This document shows positions 33,430 to 44,425 of a stretch of 64,000 nt of DNA, one piece after another. The notes beneath the pieces were generated by a model. That model ran no database searches. It was not told where the DNA came from and saw nothing but the letters and a program-made list of their open reading frames with translations. Location of the stretch: NCBI GenBank assembly GCA_902702965.1, contig CACRXP010000393.1, positions 173,040 to 237,039 of the forward strand, written 5' to 3'. Source of the stretch: Spirometra erinaceieuropaei. Taxonomy: Eukaryota; Platyhelminthes; Cestoda; Diphyllobothriidea; Diphyllobothriidae. The translations under genes and the position numbers were made by a program. Position 1 is the stretch's first letter. Every line of letters starts with the position of its first letter.

Positions 33430-34640
33430 CGAATTAGGTCGTTTGTTTCAATTTTCATCCTTACAATATAAGAAGTATTCAGCACGTGCTTCATGTCTTC
33501 CGCACCTTGTCTCCAATTTGTATCGATAGCCTCGGAGATATGTCGTTTGCGTTAGTTCAAAAAATCGGCCAATTTAAGTGCAAAGTCTACTCTGCCGAAG
33601 AGTTTAAAGACCATGACCATATTCCCTATGTATTGCCTATAGAAGTGATGAAAAGTCTGAACCTTTCTAGACATTCCTCACAGGGTAGGCCCTTTAGCCC
33701 ACCGACTAGTTTGATCGCCTTTCGTTGCACCTTCTCCAAGAGAGTGCAATCCTGCTTCCCGCAGAAGCGTCATGCCTGAATGCCGTATTCAGAAATCGGC
33801 CGGATAAATATTCCAAACAGTCCACCGCTGTGAACGGTTTCCCGTGTCTATTTGGCGTCATCAATGCACACAAGCTAATGTTGACCTGTGAAGAAGTTGG
33901 CCAACCATCTGAGTAGGTTGCTGGTCATACCAATTTGGCACAGTTTAGATATGAGTCGTCTGTGTGGCACCCTGCCAAAGGCGTTGATCGGGTCAATATA
34001 GACTGCATCTACTACGTCCTTAGTTCTAATGAAGTGAGCAGGTTAGTGAGACGGGACTGATTGCCTGTAAGTCCATGCTGCTGCGCGCTAAGCAGGTAGT
34101 TCTCCACGACATGACTCACCAGCCACTTTTATAATATTTTCTCCATTACTTTGCAAAAAATTTTTCTGAGACTCACTGGCCTGAAGCTATTTTGCGAGGT
34201 TTATTTTCCCCTTTAGACATAAAGTTTACGTTGGCTAGCTTTCAGTCGGTAAGCACTGTCCCGCTTCCACTGAACTTCCGAAGATCTTGGGAAATGGGCG
34301 GGGCAGTTGGTCTGCGAGTTTATTCAAAACTTTTGCGAGTATGCCATCCGGACCTGGGGATTTTGTTGGTTGTAGCCGTCTCATAGTTTTCTTTACTGTG
34401 TCCGTTGTGAACGGCACCGTGTTCATTTTATTTCTAGGTGGGGCACTTTGGTCGTGTACTTTCTCATCAAAAGATGGATCCTCGGTATAATCGGACATTA
34501 GAAATCGTCTTACCTGATGTCTCGGTTAACTTATTTCCCTGATATGTCTTTAGACAAGGAATGGAGACCCGAATAGGTTTTGGCCTGTTCGCGTACGCAA
34601 AGATCTTCTTCGGATTTTACGGTATTTCTTTGATTATTTT
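33430..34640 (-). pseudogene. Non-LTR retrotransposon (CR1/jockey-like) reverse transcriptase relic
   Basis: Read on the minus strand from about 34640, the frames give a pre-RT segment (NPKKIFAYANRPKP), then MRRLQPTKSPGPDGI with AKVLNKLADQL, the RT entry motif. Lower down is a worn version of the catalytic region ending in VPHRRLISKLC, and finally the thumb segment EKVQRKAIKLVGGLKGLP. Several frameshifts and stops separate the pieces, and I did not find the YADD box intact. The element is dead. Its order and motifs match the LINE relics at 54.2-56.2 kb and 61.8-62.2 kb. It probably inserted upstream of the myosin in the same orientation as that gene. Its ends are not defined. Confidence 0.8.
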
Positions 34641-35101
34641 TGACTTAGAATATGGGTTCAGTGGCCAACAGAGCTAAGGAGGTCGTTTGCGCGCTATGTG
34701 CACGACCTCGCCCCCCAAAAAGCACACACCAGGATTTCGCACATAAGGAGGTGAGACGCTTGATCTTCGCCTGCTGAAGAGGAGCCACACTGAAAAAAGA
34801 ACCGAAAAGCACACTTCTCACTTATGCTAGAGGTGCCTGTGATGTGGGATTTTGGAGAAGTGTACGTGTGGTGCATGTGTTGGTAGGAATATATGGTGCT
34901 TTGTCCGAGTGCGGGCTGATTTACTCTAGGATTCATGAGGACGCATGTGAAAGAATAGGCTCAAGATGTGAGTGTGTATGCGAGAACGGTGTGGGCAGTT
35001 GAAGCGGATGCAGTGGCTGTATGTTGGTGCTCCTGACACTGGCTAGTCAGTCTCCGTCCGATAGATTCGCAAGAGACCGATCAGGCTGATGTGTGAGGTG
35101 A
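34641..35101. other. No gene recognised
   Basis: The stretch between the LINE relic and the BEL/Pao fragment contains GT/CA-rich sequence. It could include lost 5' parts of the BEL/Pao element, but I see no gag signature. Confidence 0.5.
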
Positions 35102-36270
35102 ATGTGCGGTCGCAGCCTGCCACAAAGACTAACTTTCGTTGAACGTAATCGATTATGCCATTCTTGTCTGAAACCCAACCACGATGCCACCAACTCTAGG
35201 TCGCGCAAGACATGTGGTGTCGCGCGATGCTCCATGCGCCACCATCCACTGCTGCACCGGCCAGTAGACGGGGCTGGTGCGTCCCAAACGAAAGAGAACC
35301 CAGAGCAGAGTATTGAAGCAGCCCACTGTCTCACAACATACGGCTCAGACCAAGTCGTTTCTCTAGGAGTGTTACCAGTAAAAGTGCTTGGTCCTCTCGG
35401 TTCGGTTATCACATATGCCTTCCTTGATAGTGGCTCAGATACTACTCTCATCGATGAATACTTGTTGAAACGATTAGGCCTCGTTGGCCAGCCAGCAGTG
35501 TTGTCAGTATTCACTGTCGTTCAGACAGCAGAAGTGAGTTCCGAACTAGTGGGTTTTCAGTTGTCTGCGATAGAGGGGCAGGAGCCACTGGAAGTGAAAA
35601 AAGCCTGGATCGTTAGCCATCTTCCTAATTTGAAGCCCTTTGCCTTAGCTAGAAACCAGGCAGCACGTTGGGAACATCTACGTGGCACTGAACTCCCCCT
35701 TGTCGAAGGAGCGAAGGTATCAATATTAATCGGAATGAATGTACCTGCTGCTCACTGGGTACTCGAACCTCGATACGGCGGACATGAAGATCCCTGTGCA
35801 GTTCGTACCCCTCTTGGTTGGGACCAGTCGCTGAGCAAAATCGTCGAGGAGTGAACGTTGAATTTTTGAGCGAGAAAGATTCCGTAAAGGAAACGCTAGA
35901 ACATATTTGAAACTTTGATTTTGGTGAGCCCAAAACTTTGGATAAGGCATATTCGGTGGAAGACAAAAGAGTTTTAGACTTGTTCAAATCCCATACGCAT
36001 CTGAAGCGGGGGCACTTGGAAGTCCCTCTACCCTGGAAGTTAGGTTCTCCCTGTTTGCCTGACAACGAGCTTGTTGCTCGCAGACGTTTATATGCCTTGA
36101 AAAACAGATTTCTGAAAAACCCGGAGTATAAGGAGCGATATGTTAAGGCCATCTATGAATATATCAACAAAGGTTACGCAGAACCCGTTGCACCAATACC
36201 CACTGTCGTTCCAGGACAACTTTGGTACCTACCCCATCACACCGTAGTTAATCCGAGTCCACTTCCCCGG
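35102..36270 (+). pseudogene. BEL/Pao LTR-retrotransposon gag-pol fragment
   Basis: The 250-codon frame at 35102-35854 starts inside the zinc-knuckle region: CHSCLKPNHDATNS is a CCHC knuckle whose last Cys is Ser, followed by the second knuckle CGVARCSMRHHPLLH. It then has an aspartic protease site FLDSGSDTTLI and ends near PLGWDQ. After a frameshift at about 35850 and a stop near 35908, the next frame (35938-36279) continues through the linker (ARRRLYALKNRFLKNPEYKE) to the first RT residues YLPHHTVVNP, where homology stops abruptly. The zinc-knuckle/protease/RT order and these motifs are characteristic of BEL/Pao elements. No LTRs, RT core, RNase H or integrase are visible, so it is a truncated internal piece. 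Confidence 0.88.
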
Positions 36271-36551
36271 GGACTGTGATGGTGAGCGTGTTGATGGTTG
36301 GTGGTTGGTGCGACGTCGGTCATGCCAACCCCCTCCCATTATTGTTGTTGGTTAAAAACCCTGGTCATTTGCTATATGGATCAGGGGGTGTGGACTCGAG
36401 TAACTAGGTGCTGTCTCGACTGTGCTATCCACCTGCGCCCTCCCCCGACTCCAGTATTCTTGACTATGTTTTGACACTGGGTTTACGTGGGGGAAGAACA
36501 GATTGTGGGGTAGATACAGCACAAATCTACTGTCACTATAATCTACTATTA
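36271..36551. repeat. Short tandem tract and start of a dispersed repeat
   Basis: From about 36525 an approximately 16-17 bp unit resembling AATCTACTATCACTAT repeats about five times, with drift, to about 36621. The preceding 250 bases are T/G-rich with no coding sign. Confidence 0.7.
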
Positions 36552-38500
36552 CTATAAATCTACTATCAATATAAATCTACTATCACTACAACACAAATCT
36601 ACGATCACTATCACGCGCAAGTCATCGTCCCTGCTCCAAGTTGCTGTGGGCACACGATAAACATCGTCGGAAGCGACGGCCGAACTGTCGGTTGACGAGG
36701 TATCAGGAGTGATTCGGTCGGTGGTGGGGGTGGTAGGGGTGATTTTATTCGCCATCGCCGCGGAGATAGTAGCAGAAATGATAGGGGTGGAGGTTGTCGA
36801 CAGCGGTGGGATGCGGGAGTTCAAAACGATGGCGTTGAGGATGGCCGCCGTCGTGATCGGCGCGCTGTAGCGGCAAGGGCGATCCTGGAGGCAGTAATTG
36901 CGGTTGTCGGGCAGTTGGTGCTCCGAGTCTGAAGATGACTGACGAAGCCGATCTGCGAGCGGAATGTTCGTTGGCAGCACCTGCATGCTAGGTGGGGCTA
37001 AGTGACGATGCTGCGGGTCAGGGGCGTCTGAAACTTGAGAGCTTCCCTCTTGCTTTGGCGACGGTGATCCGGTTCGTTTCAAACATTGCTGCGCCTATTT
37101 CCTTGCTATTGCTCGCAGAGCCTTAAGCTCCTATTCCGCGTGTAGAGATGGAAGATCATCACATTCTTAAAAACCCGGTGAACTTACCCGTGACGCCACA
37201 TCTGCTGTAATAACGCTTTAAGCTGATCGTTAAACCGGGGACCGTCCTACACGTAAACTCCGGCCGGAATCGCGTCAGATACCGGTGACTTTCCCCTAAA
37301 TGGTCGGTTCACGGCCAAATTGTCTCTGCAAGATATGGAGGGAGATTCAGGTTATCATTCGCTTTCACCTGGGGTAATCGGTTAATGTCTGCGTCGGAGA
37401 CTGTAGAGAAACGGTTGAGGACGCATCTGAAGGGTTCGGTCCAGCGCTTCAGAATCTGTGACTTCTTCGCCAGTTGCGTTGCTTCGCCAGAGCTAAGAAG
37501 TGCGCGGCCCTCCTGGTGGGGGCCGCAGATCGCCTTGAGTGATGCGCGGAATTTTTAAAGTTCATCGCGGTCGACATACCCCTGGATTTCGTTGGCCTTA
37601 CGGGTCATTCAGGCGTCCTGTATCTCCCTCAGCCACTGCTGCACGGAGAAACGATAGCAAGGGAAGGCCTTCTTATTTGTGGCAGTCCGATGGTCCACGT
37701 GGGCTTTGTGCAGCCGCTAACATTCAGTGGGCAATTGCCTGATGTCGGCGTCGTCTCGAAAGCAGTCCTGACGCTGGCGACGTGCATGACCGATGGCGTC
37801 CAAAGCAGTCCGCATTTGGCCGCGCAGAGTCGCAACGGTGGCGTTGTCGTCCGCGACTGGCAATTTCATCAGGAGCTGGTCTAACTGACTGCTGAACTGG
37901 GACGGTAGTTTACCTGGTGGCCTCCTGCTAAGTTGCGATCGGAATCTCATCTTGAAGGTAACGAGGTGATGATCCGCCCAGCCGTCGGCGTTGCAGATCA
38001 CCTTGGTCATCAGCACGCCCGGTCGTTCCCGCCTCCGGATGAGGTTATAGTCCGGAAGGTGCTAGTGTCACAAAAGAGGGTGAATCCTGGTTGCCCACTT
38101 CCGCATGAGCAGGCGGAAGAAGGTGTAGGTAACCAGGAGGCAGTGTTATGCGCAGGTTCCTGGCAGAAGCGGACCACTGCCGTTGCAGCCGCCGATTCTG
38201 TGAGGACCCAGCACTTCCCTGCAGGTAGCACAGTCTGCCCCGACGCCGGCATTAGAGTCACCGAGGACGACCAGCTTATCCGTCTTCACTACAGCGGACA
38301 GGAAGCCGTGGACTCCCTGAAGCAGTCCATAGACCAGGGAAGGGATGAAACGGAGGGTCACTGTTATTTTTCCGAGTGTTTTGATAGCGAGTTCTGCGTC
38401 TGTTGCCCACGGTACAGATGCAGAGGACGTGAATCCGGCATTTGTTTAGGATGCCTTTTCTAGTCCCTTTCTCTTCGAATGGGTAATCAGTGCTGTCCAT
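36552..38500 (-). pseudogene. LINE relic: endonuclease and Ser/Thr/Pro-rich tail, reverse transcriptase missing
   Basis: On the minus strand from about 38500 the frames give an AP-type endonuclease part containing KLVVLGDSNAGVG (the family GDFNARVG motif, Phe changed to Ser), then GWADHHLVTFKMRFRSQLSR, the catalytic DHHL/DHRL region. The pre-RT linker follows (LDAIGHARRQRQDCF, GLPQIRR-side frames), broken by frameshifts, to about 37200. Instead of an RT core, the sequence then runs into a tail: GAAMFETNRITVAKA and a Ser/Thr/Pro-rich open frame (37082-36552). In flatworm LINEs of this type I expect about 1 kb of RT between linker and tail, so this copy is internally deleted. The tail assignment is inference. 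Confidence 0.7.
36590..36700 (+). repeat. Dispersed repeat also found at 59.5 and 59.75 kb
   Basis: ATCACGCGCAAGTCATCG, GTTGCTGTGGGCACACGATA and CGACGGCCGAACTG recur as ATCACGCGCGAGTCACC, CTTGCTGTGGAGCACACGATA at 59505-59620 and a third version at 59750-59870. Confidence 0.65.
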
Positions 38501-39039
38501 GCAAATGGCTGCCTAGATATCCCATATAAGGTCTGACGACAAGATGCAGCGTCCGAGAGTAAACTTTCTTCAAATCCTTTAGGCACGGAAGCCAACAATT
38601 TGATGTGATAGGAAGATTATAAAGAGAATACGAACGCTTTGTTCAGCAAAACTTTGCGGGAGCAGTGAAATCAGTTGGCCGCCACCTCATGCATTCGCAG
38701 CTGATCCTAAACACCAATTCCGTCTACTGTTGTCTAAATGCTGATTCCTGGCGGAGAGAACACCCGATATGAGAGTAGAAAACACATTAATTTAGTTATG
38801 AGACCTTGCCTGGATTACTCATTAAGCACAAACTAAGTCAACTGGCCTAATTTGTGGATATCAGACATCAAAAAACAAACCAACGAGGAGGATATCTCAG
38901 CAGGAATTTTTACAGAAAGGATGAAACAGTAAAATATGCGAAACAACTCTGTTGGAGAACAGAAGCTGAGATATAATTTTCAGGTAGTGGTTTGATCTTG
39001 AGAGTAGTGGGTGGTGCATCCTTTGCAAAACACCTTAAT
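38501..39039. other. No gene recognised
   Basis: This AT-rich stretch between two LINE relics may contain their untranslated ends. I see nothing specific. Confidence 0.5.
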
Positions 39040-39831
39040 ACTGAGTTCGAACCCGTCCCTTTCTTTCGTTAACTTTCAGATAGGACACTGAGTACAATCG
39101 ATGTCTCCTCAGATCTCATTAAGAAACACATAAGTCATTTGAAAATCTCAAACTGCTCAGGAACGGACGGATTCCGAACTCGATTATTAAACAGGCATCC
39201 GACCTCCACATATTGCTTAACCATTTATTCTCGGTTTATATTTCAAGAGGATTCTTTCCCGAAACACGGAAGACGTTAATTATCATTCCTGTCTTCAAGT
39301 CTCTATCTCGGTACGATGTTAATAACTATCGGGGCGGGCACAAAACACCATCTCTAGCAAAGCTTCTTGAAAGGATGATTTTCAAAAAATTCTTGAATTC
39401 TGTCTTGCTACTCGGTTTCTAGCTCTGTTAAGCATGGATTTTTACCTGAACGATACCATGAAACTTGTCATCTGGCATTTCTTCATCTAATCACTTCTCT
39501 TCGCAATGAACAGCGGTCAGTGATAGTTATATACTTTGATCTTAGGAAAGCCTTCGACAAGGTGCCCCATAGACGCCTTCTAGTAAAGTTGGAAGCCCTC
39601 GGCATCCGGCCGCCTCTACTCAACTTCACCAGATACTTTCTGTCCAACCGGTATCGGAAAGTCATAGTCGGTAATAGTTACTCAACACCTCAGTCGATCA
39701 CGAGTGGCGTACTTCAAGACACTGTTCTATGTCCTCTAATCTTCCTTTATTATATCAATGATATTTCGACTGCACTCAAAAATGCGCAAACTTTTATTTA
39801 TGCCGATGACCGCAAGTGTGTTTGCTCATAC
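39040..39831 (+). pseudogene. LINE A, reverse transcriptase 5' part (split by the gypsy element)
   Basis: Frames on the plus strand give an RT: CSGTDGFRTRLL, PVFKSLSRYDVNNYR, KHGFLPERYHETC, then the catalytic A motif YFDLRKAFDKVPHRRLL, SGVLQDTVLCPLIFLYYIND and the catalytic IYADDRK (39796-39816). Stops and shifts occur before 39520, but 39520-39831 is open. At 39831 the frame runs directly into the 5' LTR of the gypsy element and resumes at 44976. YADD is intact. SGVLQDTVLCPL is altered from the usual SGVPQGSVLGPL. Confidence 0.88.
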
Positions 39832-40377
39832 TGTAACACCCCAACAGAACTGACGGAGAAAAACTCTTTTGTTTTAATCGCGATCACTCTTTTGTAGGTC
39901 GATCGTGAAGACTGATCACCTGTGAACGATCGTCGACGGCTGTCGTCCCGATAAGTCCCTTCTTGAACACTTTTCACTTATCTGCTTTATTGTACCGTTA
40001 CGCTTACATGGTTTGCTGTACCGTTTTTCCCTTCAGTTTTCCTCGCCGTGTTCCGCGTATATCCATACACCCTCCGAGCCCCTAACTTTTTCACTCATGA
40101 CTGTTTTTCCGCTGTTTCCTGTGGTTCATCCATTTTCAACACAGTTACATAATAAGTTTTAGTTATACTCTTCCTCTCGTATACAATAAACTGTTGCATT
40201 TCCCAACCGTCGTTTAACATCCCCCACTGACTTGTGTGACTGTATGCGAATGCTTGCGTAATGGACATCTTAGGCTCGAATACTCCCGACTCAGAATCGC
40301 TGACCAAGAAGAGGAAGCCATACTCGGAATCGAGCGATCTACCGGCAGTATCCTCCCCGAACTCGCGAGATATTACA
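39832..40377 (+). repeat. 5' LTR of the gypsy element (546 bp)
   Basis: It begins TGTAACACCCCAACAG and ends CGCGAGATATTACA. It has the same length as the 3' LTR and about a dozen base differences from it. Confidence 0.95.
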
Positions 40378-40378
40378 A

Positions 40379-40395
40379 TGGTGGCAGCCGGTGAG
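40379..40395 (+). promoter_or_regulatory. Putative primer-binding site
   Basis: TGGTGGCAGCCGG lies one base after the LTR end and would pair with a tRNA 3' end of the form CCGGCTGCCACCA. The tRNA species was not identified. Confidence 0.5.
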
Positions 40396-40530
40396 CGCAC
40401 CGGCGCTTTCCCCATTCCACACCTGATCTACCCCACCCCCACCCACCCAACTGTCTAGCACCCTACATCCCTACGGACCTAGCCCACTACTAGCCCCCGA
40501 ACCATACGTGCCAGGGCAGAACATCCGAGA

Positions 40531-41142
40531 GTGGCTCGAAGACCTTACTCTCCTCCTAGTGAGCGTCCCCCTCATGAACACGTATGCTACCTCTTACGCT
40601 TTCTTTCTCCCCACGCCCGTAGGCTAGCGTTTGATGCCGGCCTAACACCCAAATCTGACTTCCAAAAAGCCTCCGAAGTCCTCTTGCAACTCTTCGCCAG
40701 TCCTGACGCCTCAGCCTTGGCGAATCAGTGGTTCGCCACGCTACGACAACGGCCCGGCCAATCAGTTGACGACTTCGTCCACGACCTACTACGTCTGGCT
40801 GCAGCGGCTTTCACCGATCTCCCAGAGAGTGACCGCGACCGGTTTATTCTCCACCATTTCATCGCCGGCTTAAGGGACCGCACCGCTAGCGGTGTACTCT
40901 TGTTACACCCACCGGCCAGCCTGTCCCCAGCTATTCAGCAATGTTGGCTCTACGAAGAGTGTCACTTGAGAGCGACTGGATCCCCACACCGCACCAACAG
41001 CCCCACCCGCACGACCCCCCCCCCCCACTTAACAAACGACCTTCCACTTTACCAGTGCGATTCCGAACCACAATCCCGGATGCCCTTATTGCGCAGCGTT
41101 CTGACCACAAGTTTGGCGATGCGGACACAACCAGCCAAGTAA
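40531..41142 (+). pseudogene. Gypsy gag-like region
   Basis: The open frame contains a capsid-like helical segment, including RPGQSVDDFVHDLLRLAAAA and DRFILHHFIAGL, typical of retrotransposon gag. After a 12-C homopolymer (about 41005-41016) the sensible frame moves: a degenerate zinc-knuckle region (CPYC near 41081, then WRCGHN) is read one frame over and contains a TGA at 41102. The in-frame end at 41142 is therefore probably not the original gag C-terminus. The knuckle lacks one expected Cys. Capsid assembly would be the original role. Confidence 0.75.
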
Positions 41143-41330
41143 GTCAGTCTTCATTGCTCCTATTTACCTGGCTTTATCGTCTCACCCACCCTCTTTTACA
41201 ATTCCCGCTACACTAGTCGGTCACAAGATACTAGCTTTAGTAGATACAGGCGCCAACCTGTCCCTCGTGAACAGCCCCAGCCTCACTCGCGAGTTACACG
41301 AGCAGATCGACCACATGAGTGGCCCCAAAC
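41141..41330 (+). pseudogene. Gypsy aspartic protease region
   Basis: The frame one position off from gag and RT encodes ALVDTGANLSLV. The DTGA catalytic motif lies at 41243-41254 and is intact. The frame must shift again near 41320 to reach the next open frame, whose ALVLGLDLLADY segment is the usual C-terminal half of retropepsin. The protease is thus split by a frameshift. Confidence 0.8.
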
Positions 41331-41331
41331 C

Positions 41332-43119
41332 ATGCGTGCCGCGAACGGCACCCTTATACCCATCTTGGGTCGCATAACCCTAGGCCTCACTATAGACAAC
41401 ACAGAGGTGACGTACACATTCCTGGTGACATCTGATAGTCCGTGGGCCCTAGTTTTAGGGTTGGATCTCCTGGCGGACTACTATTCCGTTATCCATACCA
41501 AGAGTCGCCGTCTGTCAGTCCCGACACGCCCAGATCTCCCCACCCATACGCCATCAGAGAACCTCGATCTGATGTACGACGCCGTGGTAGCAGCCGCAAC
41601 ACTAAAGCCGTCCGACATCGACGCGAACCTACGTCCAGCAGAAGCAGTCGGGTCAGACAATCGCGATAAACTACGTAAACTCCTATTGTCATTTCCCGGG
41701 TTGTTCACCTGGTCAACCTATACAATCGGGCGCACCCGCAAAGTTCAACATACGATTAACACGGGTGACGCGAAACCCATTTGGCAATCCCCATGCCGAA
41801 TACCAGTACGGTTCCGCGCAGAGGTTGACAAAATCATAGACGAACTGCTTAAAGCCCACATTATACAGCCGTCTTCCTCTCCATGGGCGTCACCGATAGC
41901 CTTAGTCCCCAAAAAAGACGGCTGCCTCCGTCTCTGCATAGACTATCGCCGCCTGAATGCCGTCACTGTCCGTGACTCATTTCCCTTGCCGCGTCTCCAC
42001 GACACCCTAGACAGCCTTGGCGGAGCCGCCTGGTTCTCGACCCTAGACCTTAAGTCAGGCTATTGGCAGGTCGAGATCGACCACAAAGACCGTCCGAAGA
42101 CCGCATTTATCGTTCCGCAAGGGCTGTTCGAATTCCAGACGCCTCCTTTCGGACTATGTAACGCCGCCGCCACTTTCCAACGATTGATGTACCAGGTGTT
42201 ACGACACCTTGTCCCTCACAAATGCCTCGTATATCTGGACGACATCATCGTTTTCGGACCCGATGTTGAGCAACACAACCGCAATTTAAGAGAGGTTTTA
42301 GAAGCCCTCCGCGATGCGGGCCTGACCCTGAACCCGGCCAAGTGCACATTTCTACGGCCAGAAGTACAATTTCTGGGCCATAAGATTTCCCCAGGGCGCA
42401 TAGCCGCTCTACCGGACCGCTTACAACAGATCCGTACATGGCCGACTCCCGCCAACCAGACGCAGTTGCGCAGTTTCCTCGGACTTGCCTCCTTTTACCG
42501 ACGGTTTATCCGTAATTTCGCCCACATTGCCGGCCCTCCCCACAAGCTGACAGAGAAAGGTAGGGAATTCAGATGGTCCCCAGAATGTGAAGAGGCCTTT
42601 ACTAACCTACGTGCCGCCCTCGTATCCGCCCCACTTCTAGCTCTCCCGAACGTCGATCATGACGCACCTCCTTTCATCCTTGATACAGACGTCAGCGGCT
42701 TTGCCATCGGCGCAGTATTGTCACAAACAGACTCCCAGGACGTCGAACATCCCGTCTGCTTTGCGAGTAGCACGCTGACGAAGGCTCAGCGGAACTACTA
42801 CACATTCCGCAGAGAGCCATTAGCCATAATTACATTTATACGGCAGTTCAAGCACCTCCTTATTGGGCGCAGTTTCATACTACGAACCGATCACAAGGCC
42901 TTGCAGTGGCTTTAGTCCATTAAAGACCCTATGGACCAGCTCGCCCGTTGGCAAGAATTTCTTCAAAATTTCGATTTCGAATGCCAACTCTGGCCTAGGC
43001 ATAAACACGGCAACGCCGACGCCCTCTCCCGACTATCCGATCCCCCGCCTACCGAACTCGAAAACCATACGACTTCCGTTAACGCCAGTACGATGTCGGA
43101 AACTACCCGCCACACCTAG
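41332..43119 (+). pseudogene. Gypsy reverse transcriptase and RNase H
   Basis: The 527-codon frame 41332-42915 holds the end of protease, then RT with RLCIDYRRLNAVTVRDSFPL, FSTLDLKSGYWQVEI, GLCNAAATFQRL and the catalytic YLDD at 42232-42243. The RNase H part follows with FILDTDVSGFAIGAVLSQ and TDHKALQWL. A TAG at 42913-42915 interrupts RNase H where this family usually has Gln. The same frame then continues through RHKHGNADALSRL to another TAG at 43117-43119. RT catalytic residues are intact, but the two stops would truncate pol. Confidence 0.93.
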
Positions 43120-44425
43120 GCAGAAGCACAGCGTACTGACCCCGACATCTCCACCATTTGCCACCACTTGATGAACAACCTCAATAAACCTCTGGAAGCC
43201 GACATGCGAGGATCCGGGTGCCCGGGTGCCTCATCGAATCCGTACTGGCCGACCTTCACGCCGAGCTGGGTCATTGTGCACAGAAGCGCACTGAACTAGC
43301 CGCACGCATGAGGTTCTGGTGGCCGCAACTCCGAGCGTCCAGCTACCACTTCTGCCAGTCCTGCGATACATGCGCATCTTTTAAGTCTCCTGTGTCAGCA
43401 CCCCCGGCTCCCATGTAACCCATGACCAGGGGTTTCCCCGGAGAACGCGTGGGGCTAGATATTATCGGCCCCCTCCCTATATCCATGCGCGGGTTTGAAT
43501 ACATACTAGTGATGATAGACTACTTCACGAAATGGGTCGAAGCGGTCCCACTACTCCGCCAAGACGTCACATCCGTCGCGAACGCCGTCAACAGGTCCTG
43601 AATTTGCCGTTGGGGCCTCCCCTAGCCTTCCACACCAACTGTGGGAGCAATTTCGACTCACGACTCTTCCAGGAAGTTTGCCGCACTCTGGACGTCAACA
43701 AAACCCGCACAACTCCCTATCACCCCGAAGGCAACGGCCTCGTCGAACGAACCAGCCGCACCCTTCACAACTATCTTCTCGCCTTTTGTAAAGACAGTCA
43801 CGAACATGACTGGGACACACAACTACCCTTCTGCCTTATGGCATACCGGAGCTCAATCCACTCCTCCACCGGTTTCACACCCCGTAACCTCTGGACTGGG
43901 CGCGACCTACGTCTTCCAGTAGACCTTCAACACCCCTTGGACGTACCCGACCCCAATTCCGTTACCACATACGCCTCCGAACTCCGCGAAACAATTCGGA
44001 CCGCCTATAACGCAGCATGCGAGACGCTCGGCGCATCATCAATCCTCCAGAAAACACAGTGCGACCGCCGTTCGACCGGAACCACACATCAAATCGGCGA
44101 CTTGCTTATGCACCACAACCCAATACCTCCGCGAGGAGTGTCAGCCAAATTTCATTACCCGTGGCAAGGCCCCTTTGTCATCCTAGATACACCGTCCCCC
44201 ACGACCTACCTCTTACGCGACGCTTCCCAACCCCACGCGCCATGCTTCACAACAAACTTCAACAAACTCAAACCCTACCGCGATCGTCTTCCCATCTGCA
44301 CACCCATCTCCCTACCCATTATCCCATATGACCAGGTCCCCCCAGCGGCAGTCGAAGTCACTATACCCTCCCCCATTATACCCAACAGCACTGAGGACAG
44401 TGCTGCATCTTCGAAAGGGGGGCTA
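43120..44425 (+). pseudogene. Gypsy integrase region
   Basis: The HHCC zinc-binding domain (HAELGH ... CQSC) is in the frame 43218-43418. The first catalytic Asp (RVGLDIIGPLP) follows after a stop at 43419. A further TGA near 43600 and a frameshift lead into the frame 43532-44491, with the second catalytic position as HTNCGSNF and the Glu in NGLVERTSR. The second Asp is Asn at 43637-43639. A C-terminal DNA-binding-like region (FHYPWQGPFVILD, LLRD) follows. The frame runs into the 3' LTR, which is not coding. Frameshifts, stops and the Asp-to-Asn change make it inactive. Confidence 0.9.
44413..44422 (+). promoter_or_regulatory. Polypurine tract
   Basis: GAAAGGGGGG lies three bases before the 3' LTR, the expected place for plus-strand priming. 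Confidence 0.8.

Noticed and set aside
33486..33779. 97-codon plus-strand frame
   Set aside because: Antisense shadow of the minus-strand LINE thumb region.
35047..35514. 155-codon minus-strand frame
   Set aside because: It lies opposite the BEL/Pao gag-protease frame, which carries the real motifs.
36527..36621. Possible CRISPR-like array of short repeats
   Set aside because: Units of about 16-17 bp abut with no spacers; it is a simple tandem tract in eukaryotic DNA.
39000..39065. B-box-like GTTCGAACCC suggesting a tRNA gene
   Set aside because: No matching A box or acceptor stem, and the stretch is read as LINE coding sequence.
39520..39897. Apparent single protein fusing LINE RT to extra residues
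   Set aside because: The last part is 5' LTR sequence of the gypsy insertion, not coding.
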